Shown here piece after piece: positions 9,001-17,866 of a DNA stretch of 64,000 bases (the stretch's first letter is position 1; each line of letters opens with the position of its first letter). The translations under genes and the position numbers were made by a program. Source of the stretch: Agilicoccus flavus (GTDB lineage: Bacteria; Actinomycetota; Actinomycetes; Actinomycetales; Dermatophilaceae); NCBI RefSeq assembly GCF_014857905.1, contig NZ_JACYXE010000002.1, forward strand, positions 248,001 to 312,000, written 5' to 3'. The notes beneath the pieces were generated by a model. That model saw only the letters and a list, made by a program, of their open reading frames with translations. It made no database searches and had not been told where the DNA came from.

Positions 9001-9169
9001 TGTCGACCGAGCCGTGAGAAGCGTTGCCGCGCACGGGTTTTGATGCCGGTCAAGAGCGCTCGAAACCCCGTGTGGCACTACGCCTTTCGCCTGTGGATAA
9101 CCCGTTTGTCGGATGCGTGTTCGATAGAATAGGGCATGACGTCGACCACCCTTCCCCGAGTCGCCGGCC

Positions 9170-10495
9170 GTGCCGGCCGGGGATGGGTTCCGGGCGCAGA
9201 TCGACGCCATTCTGGCTTTCCCGCGGGGTTTGTCCGCGGTGGCGAATGCGGAGTTGGCGGGTCTGGCCGCGTTGACGGCGGAGCTGGTCGCGGCGGCGTC
9301 CGCCGCGCAGGCGGCGGTCGTGTTGGAGGCGTCGACGCGCGGGGTGATCGCGGAGTCCGATCACCCCAGGACGCGGGCCTGGGTGGAGCAGTCCTGCCGG
9401 GACGCGGGAGTGCCGGTCGCGAAGGCCCAGGCGAGGAATCTGCACGAGGTCGCGCAGACGTGCGTCGGGTATGACGTCGAGGCGCTGCGGGCCGCAGTGA
9501 CGCAGGGCCGGATCGGCATCGACCTGGCGGGGGTGGTCGCGAAGTCCTTCCGCCGGTTGAAGCGGGACATCGAGTACCCGAATTGGGACGCGCTGCTGCA
9601 GATCCTCATCGACCATGCGGCCGAGGGCGCGCCCGTGAAGGACTTCGCGGCGATCGAAGATCTGCTCATCGGGCAGTACGGGATCCCGGGTCGGCTGGAC
9701 GACCAGCACGAGCGGGCGCGGGACCGGCGCGAGCTGACCGGCTTTCACCGGGACCGGAACGGCATGCTGGTGGCGACGTTGCGGCTCGACCCGGCTTCCG
9801 AGGCCGTCTTCACCGCCGCGATCAACGCCCTGTCCGCGCCGATCGTCGACGAGCACGGCCACCTCGACCCCCGCTCGACCGGCGCCCGCCGGGCGGACGC
9901 GCTGCTCGACATGGTCGCCGCGGCGACGGAGGCCGATCGGGATGTGCCGGGGTCGGGGACGAAGGCGAAGGTCGTCGTGACGATCTCCCTGGAGACCCTC
10001 ATGTCCGGGCTCGAAGAGGCCGCCGAGAAGGGGTGGGCGACGACGGGGTTCTCCCAGGCGCTGTCGCCGAGCGAGGCGCGGATCCTCGGCTGTGACGCCC
10101 AGATCATCCCCGCCGTCCTCGGAGCCAAGAGCGAACTCCTCGACCTCGGCCACGCGAAGCGCCTCATCACCCCGGCTCAGCGCCTCGCGCTGCAGCAAAG
10201 AGACCAGCGCTGCACCTTCCCTGGCTGCACGATCCCGCCCGCCTGGTGCGACGGGCACCATCTGATCTATTGGGCCCTGGGAGCGGCGAACGGAGGCGAG
10301 CTTGCGAGCCGCAGTGAGCGCGACAGAGGGATCGGCGGGCCCACGGACATGGACAATCTGGCCCTCCTCTGTCGTCACCATCACACCGAAGTCCACCGAC
10401 AACGTCACCGCGGGAAAGTCACCCCGGACGGGGTCCGATGGACCCGATCCGACGGCTCCCCGATCGGCAACGCCCTGCGCGCCACGTCCTTCTGA
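9170..10495 (+). CDS. DUF222 / HNH endonuclease protein (13E12 repeat family)
   Basis: A 441-residue member of the large actinobacterial 13E12 family: an N-terminal DUF222 region (residues about 5-330) and a C-terminal HNH nuclease domain. The zinc/HNH residues are visible in CTFPGCTIPPAWCDGHH and LALLCRHHHTEVH. Between the HNH half-motifs, where relatives read roughly WxxGGPTDLDN, this protein has an extra stretch of about 17 residues (AANGGELASRSERDRGI) that matches the genomic repeat at 18374-18685. Family members are multi-copy and their biological role is unclear. GTG 9170 lacks a good ribosome site; an ATG at 9136 in another frame has a TAGAAT element 8 bases upstream, so the 5' end may be shifted or damaged. 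Confidence 0.85.
   Translation: MPAGDGFRAQIDAILAFPRGLSAVANAELAGLAALTAELVAAASAAQAAVVLEASTRGVIAESDHPRTRAWVEQSCRDAGVPVAKAQARNLHEVAQTCVGYDVEALRAAVTQGRIGIDLAGVVAKSFRRLKRDIEYPNWDALLQILIDHAAEGAPVKDFAAIEDLLIGQYGIPGRLDDQHERARDRRELTGFHRDRNGMLVATLRLDPASEAVFTAAINALSAPIVDEHGHLDPRSTGARRADALLDMVAAATEADRDVPGSGTKAKVVVTISLETLMSGLEEAAEKGWATTGFSQALSPSEARILGCDAQIIPAVLGAKSELLDLGHAKRLITPAQRLALQQRDQRCTFPGCTIPPAWCDGHHLIYWALGAANGGELASRSERDRGIGGPTDMDNLALLCRHHHTEVHRQRHRGKVTPDGVRWTRSDGSPIGNALRATSF
10281..10330 (-). repeat. In-frame single copy of the 54-bp genomic repeat
   Basis: Read on the minus strand, this stretch matches the unit of the array at 18374-18685: GAGCGGCGAACGGAGGC, then AGC, then GCGAGCCGCAGTGAGCGCGAC are shared apart from a few variable bases. 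It lies inside the HNH domain of the DUF222 gene and keeps the frame open. Confidence 0.85.
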
Positions 10496-10566
10496 GTTGA
10501 GGCGTGCCCGACCGTCGTCACCACACCCGACCGAGCGTCGCCGGTCGCTGCGCCCTCAGCATCGGC

Positions 10567-11010
10567 TCAACCGCGCGCGTCGTCCCCTCCCGGTTCCGAG
10601 GCCCGCGCGCAGACGAGGACGGCGTCGAGGTCCAGGCCGTACCGGGGGCCGTCGCCGGCGGCGTAGGACTCGACGCGACCGGCCCCCCGGTCGAGCAGGC
10701 GCCGCGCGCCCTCGTGGTTGCCGCGGGCGGCGTGGGTGAGGCCGACGCAGATCTGGGCGAGGCCCTGCCAGAGGTCGCGCTCGGTGTCCGGGGCGGCCTT
10801 CCAGCGGGCCTCGAGCACCTCGTGGGCGGAGAAGGGGCGGCCGTCACGCACGAGCCGGCGAGCGACGTCGAGGGTCTCGAGCGGCGGCAGCGCCTCCTCC
10901 GGCACCGGCTCCACCCCGGCCTCCCCGTACGGCAGCGGCCGACCCAGGGCGTCGCGGGGCCGGGCCTGGCGCGGGCGCCCGGCCACGTCGCGGTCTCGGT
11001 TCCTCGTCAC
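10567..11010 (-). CDS. DUF309 family protein
   Basis: A 147-residue protein with the DUF309 helical signature: PFSAHEVLEARWK, ERDLWQGLAQICVGLTHAARGN and GARRLLDRGA. These proteins are small all-helical, probably cytoplasmic, and of unknown biochemical role. The first 40 residues are a poorly conserved Pro/Arg-rich leader. The start is GTG 11010, without a clear ribosome site. It lies alone between the HNH gene (convergent) and the sirtuin gene, which points the same way 232 bases upstream. Confidence 0.85.
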   Translation of the reverse strand: MTRNRDRDVAGRPRQARPRDALGRPLPYGEAGVEPVPEEALPPLETLDVARRLVRDGRPFSAHEVLEARWKAAPDTERDLWQGLAQICVGLTHAARGNHEGARRLLDRGAGRVESYAAGDGPRYGLDLDAVLVCARASEPGGDDARG

Positions 11011-11242
11011 CGACCCGACGCTACGCGCACCCGAACCGGGCGAGGCCCCCGCGCTCTGGCTGTGGCAGAAAGCCGCACGACAGCGCTACGGCGCCGTCGC
11101 GTAGCCCGCCCGCGCTGCCTGCGCCGATCGGGGTCGGCACGTCGCCGAGTGCCAGGTGCCGACGGGGGCTCGTTCTCGGCGGGCGTCACCATGACTGCGG
11201 TCCGGGGATCCCCCGACGCTCGTGCCCGGCCCGGCAAGGGGA

Positions 11243-12154
11243 TCAGGTCAGCCCGAGCGGGAGGCCGGTGGCGTACTCGCCGTCGACGACCTCGCCGAAG
11301 TCGTCGGTGAGGCCGAGGAGCCGGGCGAGCCCGACGAGGGACTCGCCGAGTCCGGCGTCGAGGCGCCACGTCGCCTCGTCGTCGCCGCGGGTGCGTCCGC
11401 GGGTGACGATCGCGACCGGGCGGCCCGCCTTGTGCGAGTGCCGCACGAACCGGTAGCCGCTCATCACCTTGAGGCTGGAGCCCAGGACGAGCAGGAGCCG
11501 GGAGGCGTCGACGGCCTCGTAGGCGCGCGCGACGCGGTCCTTCGGCACGGGCTCGCCGAAGTAGACGACGTCGGGCTTGAGGGTGTCGGCCCCGCACACC
11601 CGGCACGTCGGCAGGACGAAGGCGGCGACGTCCGCCTCGGCCAGCGTCACGTCACCGTCCGGGCGGATCTCGCCCGTGCGGACGCCACCGGCGAAACCCG
11701 GGTTCAGCGCGTCGAGCTGCTGCTCCATCACCGCCCGCGGGATGCGGTCCTCGCAGGTCAGGCAGCGGACGAGGCCGAGAGTGCCGTGCAGCTCGAGCAC
11801 GTCGCTCGCGCCGGCCTCCTGGTGGAGGCCGTCGACGTTCTGTGTGACCAGCCCGCACGTGAAGCCCTCGCGCTGCAGGGCGGCGACGACGCGGTGCCCG
11901 GCGTTCGGGGCGGACGCCGCGAACCGCCGCCAGCCCACGTGCGCCCGCGACCAGTAGCGGCGGCGCGCGTCGGTGGAGGCGACGAACTCGCCGTACGTCA
12001 TCGGCGTGACCCGGCGCGTCCCGTCGGGGCCCCGGTAGTCGGGGATGCCCGATTCCGTGCTCATGCCCGCCCCCGTGAGGACGCAGACCCGCCCGCCGGC
12101 GACGAGGTCGGCGACCGCCTCGAGGGTGGCCGCGTCGGGGTGTCGCGCGGTCAC
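11243..12154 (-). CDS. Sir2-family NAD-dependent protein deacylase
   Basis: A 303-residue sirtuin, which removes acyl groups from lysines with consumption of NAD. The NAD-binding motif is LTGAGMSTESGIPDYRG (about residues 26-42), then TQNVDGLHQ and the catalytic His in ELHGTL. Two zinc Cys pairs are seen, CLTCEDR and CRVCGAD, and GSSLKVMSGYRF closes the Rossmann fold. The length and the wide spacing between Cys pairs resemble the longer bacterial class II sirtuins. It starts 67 bases after the glnS stop on the same strand, so it may be the second gene of a glnS transcript. Confidence 0.92.
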   Translation of the reverse strand: MTARHPDAATLEAVADLVAGGRVCVLTGAGMSTESGIPDYRGPDGTRRVTPMTYGEFVASTDARRRYWSRAHVGWRRFAASAPNAGHRVVAALQREGFTCGLVTQNVDGLHQEAGASDVLELHGTLGLVRCLTCEDRIPRAVMEQQLDALNPGFAGGVRTGEIRPDGDVTLAEADVAAFVLPTCRVCGADTLKPDVVYFGEPVPKDRVARAYEAVDASRLLLVLGSSLKVMSGYRFVRHSHKAGRPVAIVTRGRTRGDDEATWRLDAGLGESLVGLARLLGLTDDFGEVVDGEYATGLPLGLT

Positions 12155-12221
12155 GGGCGCCCCGGTGCGGGCACGGTCGGGCGGACGGACCGAGCGGCCG
12201 CCCCGGCCCCGGCGGCGACCG

Positions 12222-13922
12222 TCACCTGCCCTGACGCTTCTGGATGTTGGCCCACTCGTCCTTGAGCCCCACGGTCCGGTGGAAGAGCAGGGGCGTGCGG
12301 GGGTCGTGCGCGAAGTAGCCGAGCCGCTCGAACTGGACGACCTCGCCGGGCGGGGTGTCGGCGAGGGCCGGCTCGAGCTTCGCGTCGGCGATCAGCTCGA
12401 CGGAGTTCGGGTTGAGGTCGTCGAAGCTGTCGCCCGTCGCCTCACCGGGCGCCTCGGCCGTGAAGAGGCGGTCGTACAGCGCGACGCTCGCGTCGACCGC
12501 GTGGGCCGCCGACACCCAGTGCATCGTCGACTTCACCTTGCGCCCGTCGGGGGAGTTGCCGCCCTGGCTGGCCGGGTCGTAGGTCGCGCGCACCTCGACG
12601 ACGTCGCCGGCGTCGTCGGTGACGACGTCGGTGCACGTGACGAAGTAGGCGCCGCGCAGGCGCACCTCGCGGCCGGGGGAGAGCCGGAAGAACTTCGGCG
12701 GCGGGTCGGCCGCGAAGTCGTCGCGCTCGATCCACAGCTCGCCGGAGAAGGGGACGGATCGCGTCCCGTCGGCCGGGTTCTCCGGGTTGTTGACGACCTC
12801 GACCTCCTCGACGACCGGCCGGCCCACGGCGTCGGTCGGCCAGTTCGTCAGCACGAGCTTGAGCGGCCGGAGGACGGCCATCCGCCGCTGCGCCGTGAGG
12901 TTGAGCTCGCGCCGCACGAACGACTCGAGGAGCTCGATGCTGTGGCGGCTGTTCGTCCGCGTGACCCCGATGTAGGCGCAGAAGTCGCGGATCGCCTTCG
13001 CGGGGTACCCGCGGCGGCGCAGCCCGCGCAGCGTGGGCATCCGCGGGTCGTCCCAGCCGTCGACGACGCCGTCGGCGACGAGCCTCGCGAGCCGCCGCTT
13101 GCTCGTGATCGTGTGCGTGAGCTCCAGGCGCGCGAACTCGGTCTGCCGGGGCCGGTCGCCCGGCAGCGGCAGGTGCTCGAGATACCAGTCGTAGAGGGGG
13201 CGGTGGCTGTCGAACTCGAGCGTGCACAGCGAGTGCGTCACGCCCTCGATCGCGTCGGACTGCCCGTGCGCCCAGTCGTAGGTGGGGTAGAGGCACCAGC
13301 GGTCGCCCGTCCGGTGGTGGTGGCGCCGCCGGATCCGGTACATGACCGGGTCCCGCAGCTGCATGTTCTCGGCGTTCATGTCGATCTTGGCGCGGAGCAC
13401 CTTGGAGTTGTCCTCGAACTCGCCGTCGCGCATGCGGCGCAGCAGGTCGAGGTTCTCCTCCGGCGAGCGGTCGCGGTACGGGCTCGCGACGCCCTCCTGC
13501 CCGTAGCCGCCGCGGCCCGCCGAGATCGTCTCGGCGTCCTGCTCGTCGACGTAAGCGAGTCCGTTCTCGACGAGGTGCTCCGCCCACAGGTAGAGCTGGT
13601 CGAAGTAGTCGGACGCGTGCCGGACCGGCTCCGGGGGCGTGAACCCCAGCCAGGCAAGGTCGGCGAGGATCGCGTCGCCGAACTCCTGCTCCTCGGTGTC
13701 GGGGTTCGTGTCGTCGAGCCGCAGGTTGCACACCCCGGCGAAGTCGTCGGCGATGCCGAAGTCGACGCAGATCGCCTTCGCGTGACCGATGTGAAGGTAG
13801 CCGTTCGGCTCCGGAGGGAAGCGCGTCTGCACCCGGCCCGCGAAGGTGCCGGCCTCGTTGTCGCGGGCGATCAGATCGCGGATGAAATCGCCGGTGGCAG
13901 CCGGTGCGGCGGGCTCGCTCAT
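12222..13922 (-). CDS. glnS: Glutamine--tRNA ligase
   Basis: A 566-residue class I synthetase that charges tRNA-Gln directly with glutamine. The HIGH motif is in PPEPNGYLHIGHAKAICVDF (residues about 37-56); a GlnRS-type LRLDDTNP follows, and the KMSKS-equivalent is ITSKRRL. The C-terminal half has two beta-barrel segments (YFVTCTDVVTDDAGD; VQFERLGYFAHDP). ATG 13922 is selected because the protein then begins where relatives do (SEPAAPAATGDFIRDLI). A tRNA-Gln(CUG) gene lies divergently 210 bases upstream. Many actinobacteria make Gln-tRNA through GatCAB instead, so a glnS gene here is uncommon. Confidence 0.95.
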   Translation of the reverse strand: MSEPAAPAATGDFIRDLIARDNEAGTFAGRVQTRFPPEPNGYLHIGHAKAICVDFGIADDFAGVCNLRLDDTNPDTEEQEFGDAILADLAWLGFTPPEPVRHASDYFDQLYLWAEHLVENGLAYVDEQDAETISAGRGGYGQEGVASPYRDRSPEENLDLLRRMRDGEFEDNSKVLRAKIDMNAENMQLRDPVMYRIRRRHHHRTGDRWCLYPTYDWAHGQSDAIEGVTHSLCTLEFDSHRPLYDWYLEHLPLPGDRPRQTEFARLELTHTITSKRRLARLVADGVVDGWDDPRMPTLRGLRRRGYPAKAIRDFCAYIGVTRTNSRHSIELLESFVRRELNLTAQRRMAVLRPLKLVLTNWPTDAVGRPVVEEVEVVNNPENPADGTRSVPFSGELWIERDDFAADPPPKFFRLSPGREVRLRGAYFVTCTDVVTDDAGDVVEVRATYDPASQGGNSPDGRKVKSTMHWVSAAHAVDASVALYDRLFTAEAPGEATGDSFDDLNPNSVELIADAKLEPALADTPPGEVVQFERLGYFAHDPRTPLLFHRTVGLKDEWANIQKRQGR

Positions 13923-14132
13923 GACGCTCAACGGTACACGGGGGATCGGGCGCCGCCCCGGACTCCTGTGCAGCCCGGCGAGAGGGCGGCGCGCCCGCTC
14001 GCACCGCCGATTTGGGGCGGCGGGCCGGGGGCCGCTAAAGTTGTTCTCCGGATCACGGTCCGACTCACACTCCTCGATTCGACGCGTTTCATGCGTCATT
14101 CGGGAAGGCGAGAGTCGGGCCTTGACTTCCGT

Positions 14133-14204
14133 TGGGGTATGGTGTAATTGGCAGCACGACTGATTCTGGTTCAGTTAGTCTAGGTTCGAGTCCTGGTACC
14201 CCAG
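14133..14204 (+). tRNA. tRNA-Gln (anticodon CUG)
   Basis: It folds into a full cloverleaf: acceptor TGGGGTA/TACCCCA, D-stem GGTG/GCAC, anticodon stem ACTGA/TCAGT around TTCTGGT (anticodon CTG, codon CAG), and T-stem CTAGG/CCTGG with loop TTCGAGT. The discriminator is G and CCA is not encoded. It lies head-to-head with glnS. Confidence 0.95.
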
Positions 14205-14248
14205 CGCGGATCACGCGCCCGCGGAGGCCTCGCCCCCGGCGAAGGCCC

Positions 14249-14265
14249 CCGCCTCATCGAGGCGG
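14249..14265 (+). terminator. Short hairpin after tRNA-Gln
   Basis: CCGCCTC-ATC-GAGGCGG makes a 7-bp GC-rich stem about 45 bases after the tRNA end. No clear T-run follows, so termination is only likely. Confidence 0.4.
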
Positions 14266-14373
14266 AAAGCGGATCGTGTGGTTTTGGAGAACGTCGCCGG
14301 TCACGGTAACGTTCTCTCCGCTCCACCGGCTCCGGTCGGCGGATCCGACGCCCCAGGCGTCACCTCGGTACAC

Positions 14374-14446
14374 GGCCCCGTTGTGTAGCGGCCTAGCACG
14401 CCGCCCTCTCAAGGCGGTAGCGCGGGTTCGAATCCCGTCGGGGCTA
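14374..14446 (+). tRNA. tRNA-Glu (anticodon CUC)
   Basis: The cloverleaf is complete: acceptor GGCCCCG/CGGGGCT with a G1-U72 wobble, D-stem GTGT/GCAC, anticodon stem CCGCC/GGCGG around CTCTCAA (anticodon CTC, codon GAG), and T-loop TTCGAAT. The discriminator is A and CCA is not encoded. Confidence 0.95.
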
Positions 14447-14453
14447 CCGATGC

Positions 14454-14483
14454 GACAGGCCCCCTCCTCGGAGGGGGCCTGTC
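14454..14483 (+). terminator. Strong hairpin terminator after tRNA-Glu
   Basis: A perfect 13-bp stem GACAGGCCCCCTC / GAGGGGGCCTGTC with a CTCG loop begins 7 bases after the tRNA. It may also end transcription of the convergent IclR gene. Confidence 0.8.
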
Positions 14484-14530
14484 GTCGTTCCGGGCCGCTC
14501 GCGTCGCTCGCCCGCTCGCCGGCCGGGAGC

Positions 14531-15292
14531 TCAGTCCCCGTCGGCGACCCGGGGCGCCGACGACTGCTGCTGGGCGAGGTGGGCCCGCTGCAGCACCTCG
14601 GTGAGCTTGTTCGCGCCCGCGACGACCGTGGCCGCGTGCAACCGGCCGGGCTGACGCGAGACGCGCTCGATGGGGCCGGAGATCGACACGGCGGCGATGA
14701 CCCGGCCGGCCGGGTTGCGCACCGGCGCCGACACCGAGGCCACCCCGGGCTCGCGCTCGCCCACGCTCTGCGCCCAGCCGCGGCGGCGGACCCCCGACAG
14801 GGTGGTCGCGGTGAACTCGGCGTTGTGCAGTCCGCGGTGGAGGCGGTCGGGCTCCTCCCAGGCGAGCAGGACCTGGGCGGCGGAGCCCGCGAGCATCGAC
14901 AGGGTCGCGCCGACGGGCACCGAGTCGCGCAGGCCCATCGGGCGGTCGGCGGAGGCGACGCAGATGCGGTTCTCGCCCTGCCGACGGAAGAGCTGGGCAC
15001 TCTCGTGGGTGTGATCGCGCAGGGCGCCGAGCACGGCCCCGGCCGCGGCGAGCAGGCGGTCCTCGCCGGCGGCGGAGGCGAGTTCGCCGAGGCGAGGTCC
15101 GAGGATGAAGCGACCCTGCATGTCCCGGGACACGAGGCGGTGATGCTCGAGCGCGACGGCGAGGCGGTGCGCCGTGGGCCGCGCGAGCTGCGTGGTGTTG
15201 ACGAGTTGCGCCAGCGTCGCGGGTCCCGCCTCGAGGGCGGCCAGCACGGTCGCGGCCTTGTCCAGCACGCCCACACCACTGCTCGTGTTCAT
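14531..15292 (-). CDS. IclR-family regulator (NdgR/LtbR-like)
   Basis: A 253-residue IclR protein: an N-terminal winged helix (VLDKAATVLAALEAGPATL, then TTQLARPTAHRLAVALEHH) and a C-terminal effector domain (VPVGATLSMLAGSAAQVLLAW; SVSAPVRNPAGRVIAAVSISGP, shortened here). It is divergent from leuCD, the arrangement of NdgR in Streptomyces and LtbR in Corynebacterium, which control leucine biosynthesis genes. The start is ATG 15292; the frame stays open upstream into the shared promoter. An inverted repeat at 15307-15323 is its likely binding site. Orthology is inferred from synteny and family. Confidence 0.9.
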   Translation of the reverse strand: MNTSSGVGVLDKAATVLAALEAGPATLAQLVNTTQLARPTAHRLAVALEHHRLVSRDMQGRFILGPRLGELASAAGEDRLLAAAGAVLGALRDHTHESAQLFRRQGENRICVASADRPMGLRDSVPVGATLSMLAGSAAQVLLAWEEPDRLHRGLHNAEFTATTLSGVRRRGWAQSVGEREPGVASVSAPVRNPAGRVIAAVSISGPIERVSRQPGRLHAATVVAGANKLTEVLQRAHLAQQQSSAPRVADGD

Positions 15293-15306
15293 GGTCAGAT
15301 CATGCC

Positions 15307-15341
15307 GTCTCATTGCCTGAGACTCAAGCCCGCCACATCTT
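15307..15341 (+). promoter_or_regulatory. leuCD promoter with inverted-repeat operator
   Basis: GTCTCA-TTGCC-TGAGAC (15307-15323) is a perfect 6-bp inverted repeat. It overlaps a -35-like TTGCCT (15313-15318), which is 17 bases from a CATCTT -10-like box (15336-15341). Its place between the IclR gene and leuC makes it the probable operator for both. Confidence 0.6.
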
Positions 15342-15419
15342 GGACCTGGCCAAAAATCGGGGAAGGAGTTCGCGCCGCGGAGCCCTCGACTCGCGGCCGC
15401 CCGTCGCCCGAGGAGAGTC

Positions 15420-16862
15420 ATGAGTCGCACGCTGGCCGAGAAGGTCTGGGACGCCCACGTCGTCCGTTCGGTCGAAGGTGAGCCGGACCTGCTCTATATC
15501 GATCTGCACCTGCTGCACGAGGTGACGAGCCCGCAGGCCTTCGACGGGCTCCGTCTCGCCGGCCGCGGTCTGCGCCGCCCCGACCTCACCCTCGCCACCG
15601 AGGACCACAACGTCCCGACGACGCCGGGCCCGATCGAGGACCTCACGAGCCGCACCCAGGTCGAGACGCTGCGGACCAACTGCGCGGAGTTCGGGGTGCG
15701 GCTGCACCCGATGGGTGACGCCGAGCAGGGGATCGTCCACATCATCGGCCCGCAGCTCGGCCTGACCCAGCCCGGGATGACGGTGGTGTGCGGCGACAGC
15801 CACACCTCCACGCACGGCGCCTTCGGGGCGCTCGCGTTCGGCATCGGCACGAGCGAGGTCGAGCACGTCATGGCGACGCAGACGCTGCCGCTCAAGCCCT
15901 TCCGCACGATGAGCGTGACCGTCGACGGCGAGCTGCCCGACGGCGTCACCGCGAAGGACGTCATCCTCGCCGTCATCGCGAAGATCGGGACCGGCGGCGG
16001 GCAGGGGCACGTCATCGAGTACCGCGGCAGCGCCATCGAGGCCCTCTCGATGGAGGCGCGGATGACGATCTGCAACATGTCGATCGAGGCGGGCGCCCGC
16101 GCGGGCATGATCGCCCCCGACGAGACGACGTTCGCCTACCTGCAGGGGCGCCCGCACGCGCCGGCCGGCGCCGACTGGGACGCGGCGGTCGAGGCGTGGC
16201 GGGGGCTGCGCACCGACGAGGGCGCCCGCTTCGACACCGAGGTCCACCTCGACGCGGCGGAGCTCTCGCCGTTCGTCACCTGGGGGACCAACCCGGGCCA
16301 GGGGCTGCCGCTCTCGGCGTCGGTGCCCGACCCCGCGAACCTCCCCGACGACGAGCGCGCCGGCGTCCAGCGGGCCCTCGACTACATGGGCCTCACGCCG
16401 GGGACGCCGCTGCGGGAGGTCGGGGTCGACGCCGTCTTCGTCGGCTCCTGCACGAACGGGCGCATCGAGGACCTCCGCGCCGCCGCCGACGTCGTGCGGG
16501 GCCGCCACGTGGCCGACGGCGTGCGCATGCTCGTCGTCCCCGGCTCGGCGCGCGTGCGCCTGCAGGCCCAGGAGGAAGGTCTCGACGAGGTCTTCACGGC
16601 GGCCGGCGCGGAGTGGCGCCTCGCCGGATGCTCGATGTGCCTCGGCATGAACCCCGATCAGCTCGCGCCGGGGGAGCGGTGCGCCTCGACGAGCAACCGC
16701 AACTTCGAGGGGCGCCAGGGCAAGGGCGGGCGCACGCACCTCGTCAGCCCGCAGGTCGCCGCGGCGACGGCGGTGCGGGGCACCCTCAGCTCACCGGCCG
16801 ACCTCGACGGTCCCGGTGGGCCCGGCGGGCCCGGAGTCCGCGCCGTGCCCGTTCGAGGCTGA
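15420..16862 (+). CDS. leuC: 3-isopropylmalate dehydratase large subunit
   Basis: A 480-residue aconitase-family large subunit. With LeuD it isomerises 2- to 3-isopropylmalate in leucine synthesis. The Fe-S cluster ligands are visible: one Cys in [13 protein letters not shown] and the [10 protein letters not shown] pair. Other landmarks are [19 protein letters not shown] and [20 protein letters not shown]. The last 35 residues after [14 protein letters not shown] are a Gly/Pro-rich tail. ATG 15420 has AGGAG 4 bases upstream. leuD follows 19 bases after the stop, in one operon, probably under the divergent IclR regulator. Confidence 0.97.
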   Translation: MSRTLAEKVWDAHVVRSVEGEPDLLYIDLHLLHEVTSPQAFDGLRLAGRGLRRPDLTLATEDHNVPTTPGPIEDLTSRTQVETLRTNCAEFGVRLHPMGDAEQGIVHIIGPQLGLTQPGMTVVCGDSHTSTHGAFGALAFGIGTSEVEHVMATQTLPLKPFRTMSVTVDGELPDGVTAKDVILAVIAKIGTGGGQGHVIEYRGSAIEALSMEARMTICNMSIEAGARAGMIAPDETTFAYLQGRPHAPAGADWDAAVEAWRGLRTDEGARFDTEVHLDAAELSPFVTWGTNPGQGLPLSASVPDPANLPDDERAGVQRALDYMGLTPGTPLREVGVDAVFVGSCTNGRIEDLRAAADVVRGRHVADGVRMLVVPGSARVRLQAQEEGLDEVFTAAGAEWRLAGCSMCLGMNPDQLAPGERCASTSNRNFEGRQGKGGRTHLVSPQVAAATAVRGTLSSPADLDGPGGPGGPGVRAVPVRG

Positions 16863-16883
16863 CCGACCGATCAGGAGAGCATG

Positions 16884-17474
16884 ATGGAGAAGTTCACCAC
16901 GCACACCGGCGTCGGGGTGCCCCTGCGCCGCAGCGACGTCGACACCGACCAGATCATCCCGGCCGTCTACCTCAAGCGCGTCTCCCGGACGGGGTTCGAG
17001 GACGGCCTGTTCGCGGCCTGGCGCGGCGACGAGTCGTTCGTCCTCAACGCCCCTGCCTACGCCAGGGGGTCGGTGCTCGTCGCCGGGCCCGACTTCGGGA
17101 CGGGATCCTCGCGGGAACACGCGGTCTGGGCCCTGATGGACTACGGGTTCCGCGTCGTCGTCTCGCCCCGGTTCGGCGACATCTTCCGCGGCAACTCCGG
17201 CAAGGCGGGCCTGCTCACCGCTCAGGTCGGCCAGGACGACGTCGAGCTGCTGTGGAAACTTCTCGAGGAGGACCCGGGCACCGAGATCACGGTCGACCTG
17301 ACCGATCGGACCATCACCTGCCGCGAGGCGGTCCTGCCGTTCGACGTCGACGACTACATCGCCTGGCGCCTGACCGAGGGGCTCGACGACATCTCCCTCA
17401 CGCTGCGCCACGAACCCGACATCACCGCCTTCGAGGCGACGCGCAGCAGGATCCTGCCGACGACGACCGGGTGA
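16884..17474 (+). CDS. leuD: 3-isopropylmalate dehydratase small subunit
   Basis: A 196-residue swivel-domain subunit that completes the LeuCD enzyme. Family motifs are [16 protein letters not shown] near residue 19, [17 protein letters not shown], and [13 protein letters not shown]. Two ATG codons lie side by side at 16881 and 16884; the second is chosen because AGGAG (16873-16877) is then 6 bases away. A hairpin terminator follows 36 bases after the stop. Confidence 0.96.
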   Translation: MEKFTTHTGVGVPLRRSDVDTDQIIPAVYLKRVSRTGFEDGLFAAWRGDESFVLNAPAYARGSVLVAGPDFGTGSSREHAVWALMDYGFRVVVSPRFGDIFRGNSGKAGLLTAQVGQDDVELLWKLLEEDPGTEITVDLTDRTITCREAVLPFDVDDYIAWRLTEGLDDISLTLRHEPDITAFEATRSRILPTTTG

Positions 17475-17510
17475 CACCCGACACTCCAAGGTTCTTCGTA
17501 TACAAGCGAA

Positions 17511-17549
17511 TCGGCCACGTTTACCGCTCTGACCTGCGGAAACGTGGCC
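17511..17549 (+). terminator. leuCD terminator hairpin
   Basis: CGGCCACGTTT pairs with AAACGTGGCCG, and inside that CCGC pairs with GCGG past a one-base bulge, leaving an 8-base loop. TTCT follows. Confidence 0.7.
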
Positions 17550-17866
17550 GTTCTGCGTCCCGGGGGGCCGGGTGCGACCCCCGGAGAGGGTGGAATCCAC
17601 TGTCCGTCATGCCCATTGGTGCCGATAGGTGGGCAGGTCCCGACACCGGTCGGGACCGATGGCGGCCCTGCCGTCCGTCCCCGTCGGCCCTGCGCGATCC
17701 GCAGACGCCGAACGGCCGGGCGGGCCCGGCCGGACGCCACGACGAGCTGGAGGGCGCGTCCACCGGGTCACCGGAGCGCGCCCGTACACCGACGTCGCGG
17801 GGGGTGAGACCTCCGTCGCGTCGACGGCCGAAGGATCGGCCGGTCATCTCTGGAGGGAGAGATCAA
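17550..17866. other. Gene-free leader region before HU
   Basis: These 317 bases hold no convincing gene on either strand. They must contain the HU promoter, but no clear -10/-35 pair stands out. The last part carries the purine-rich ribosome site GGAGGGAGAG starting near 17852. Confidence 0.5.

Noticed and set aside
9136-10495. The DUF222/HNH gene as an insertion sequence
   Set aside because: No transposase, terminal inverted repeats or target duplications are visible; the 13E12 family is repeated in genomes but is not a proven transposon.
12045-14147. A 700-codon plus-strand frame opposite glnS and the sirtuin end
   Set aside because: It is a shadow of GC-rich codons; the glnS and sirtuin motifs on the other strand are clear.
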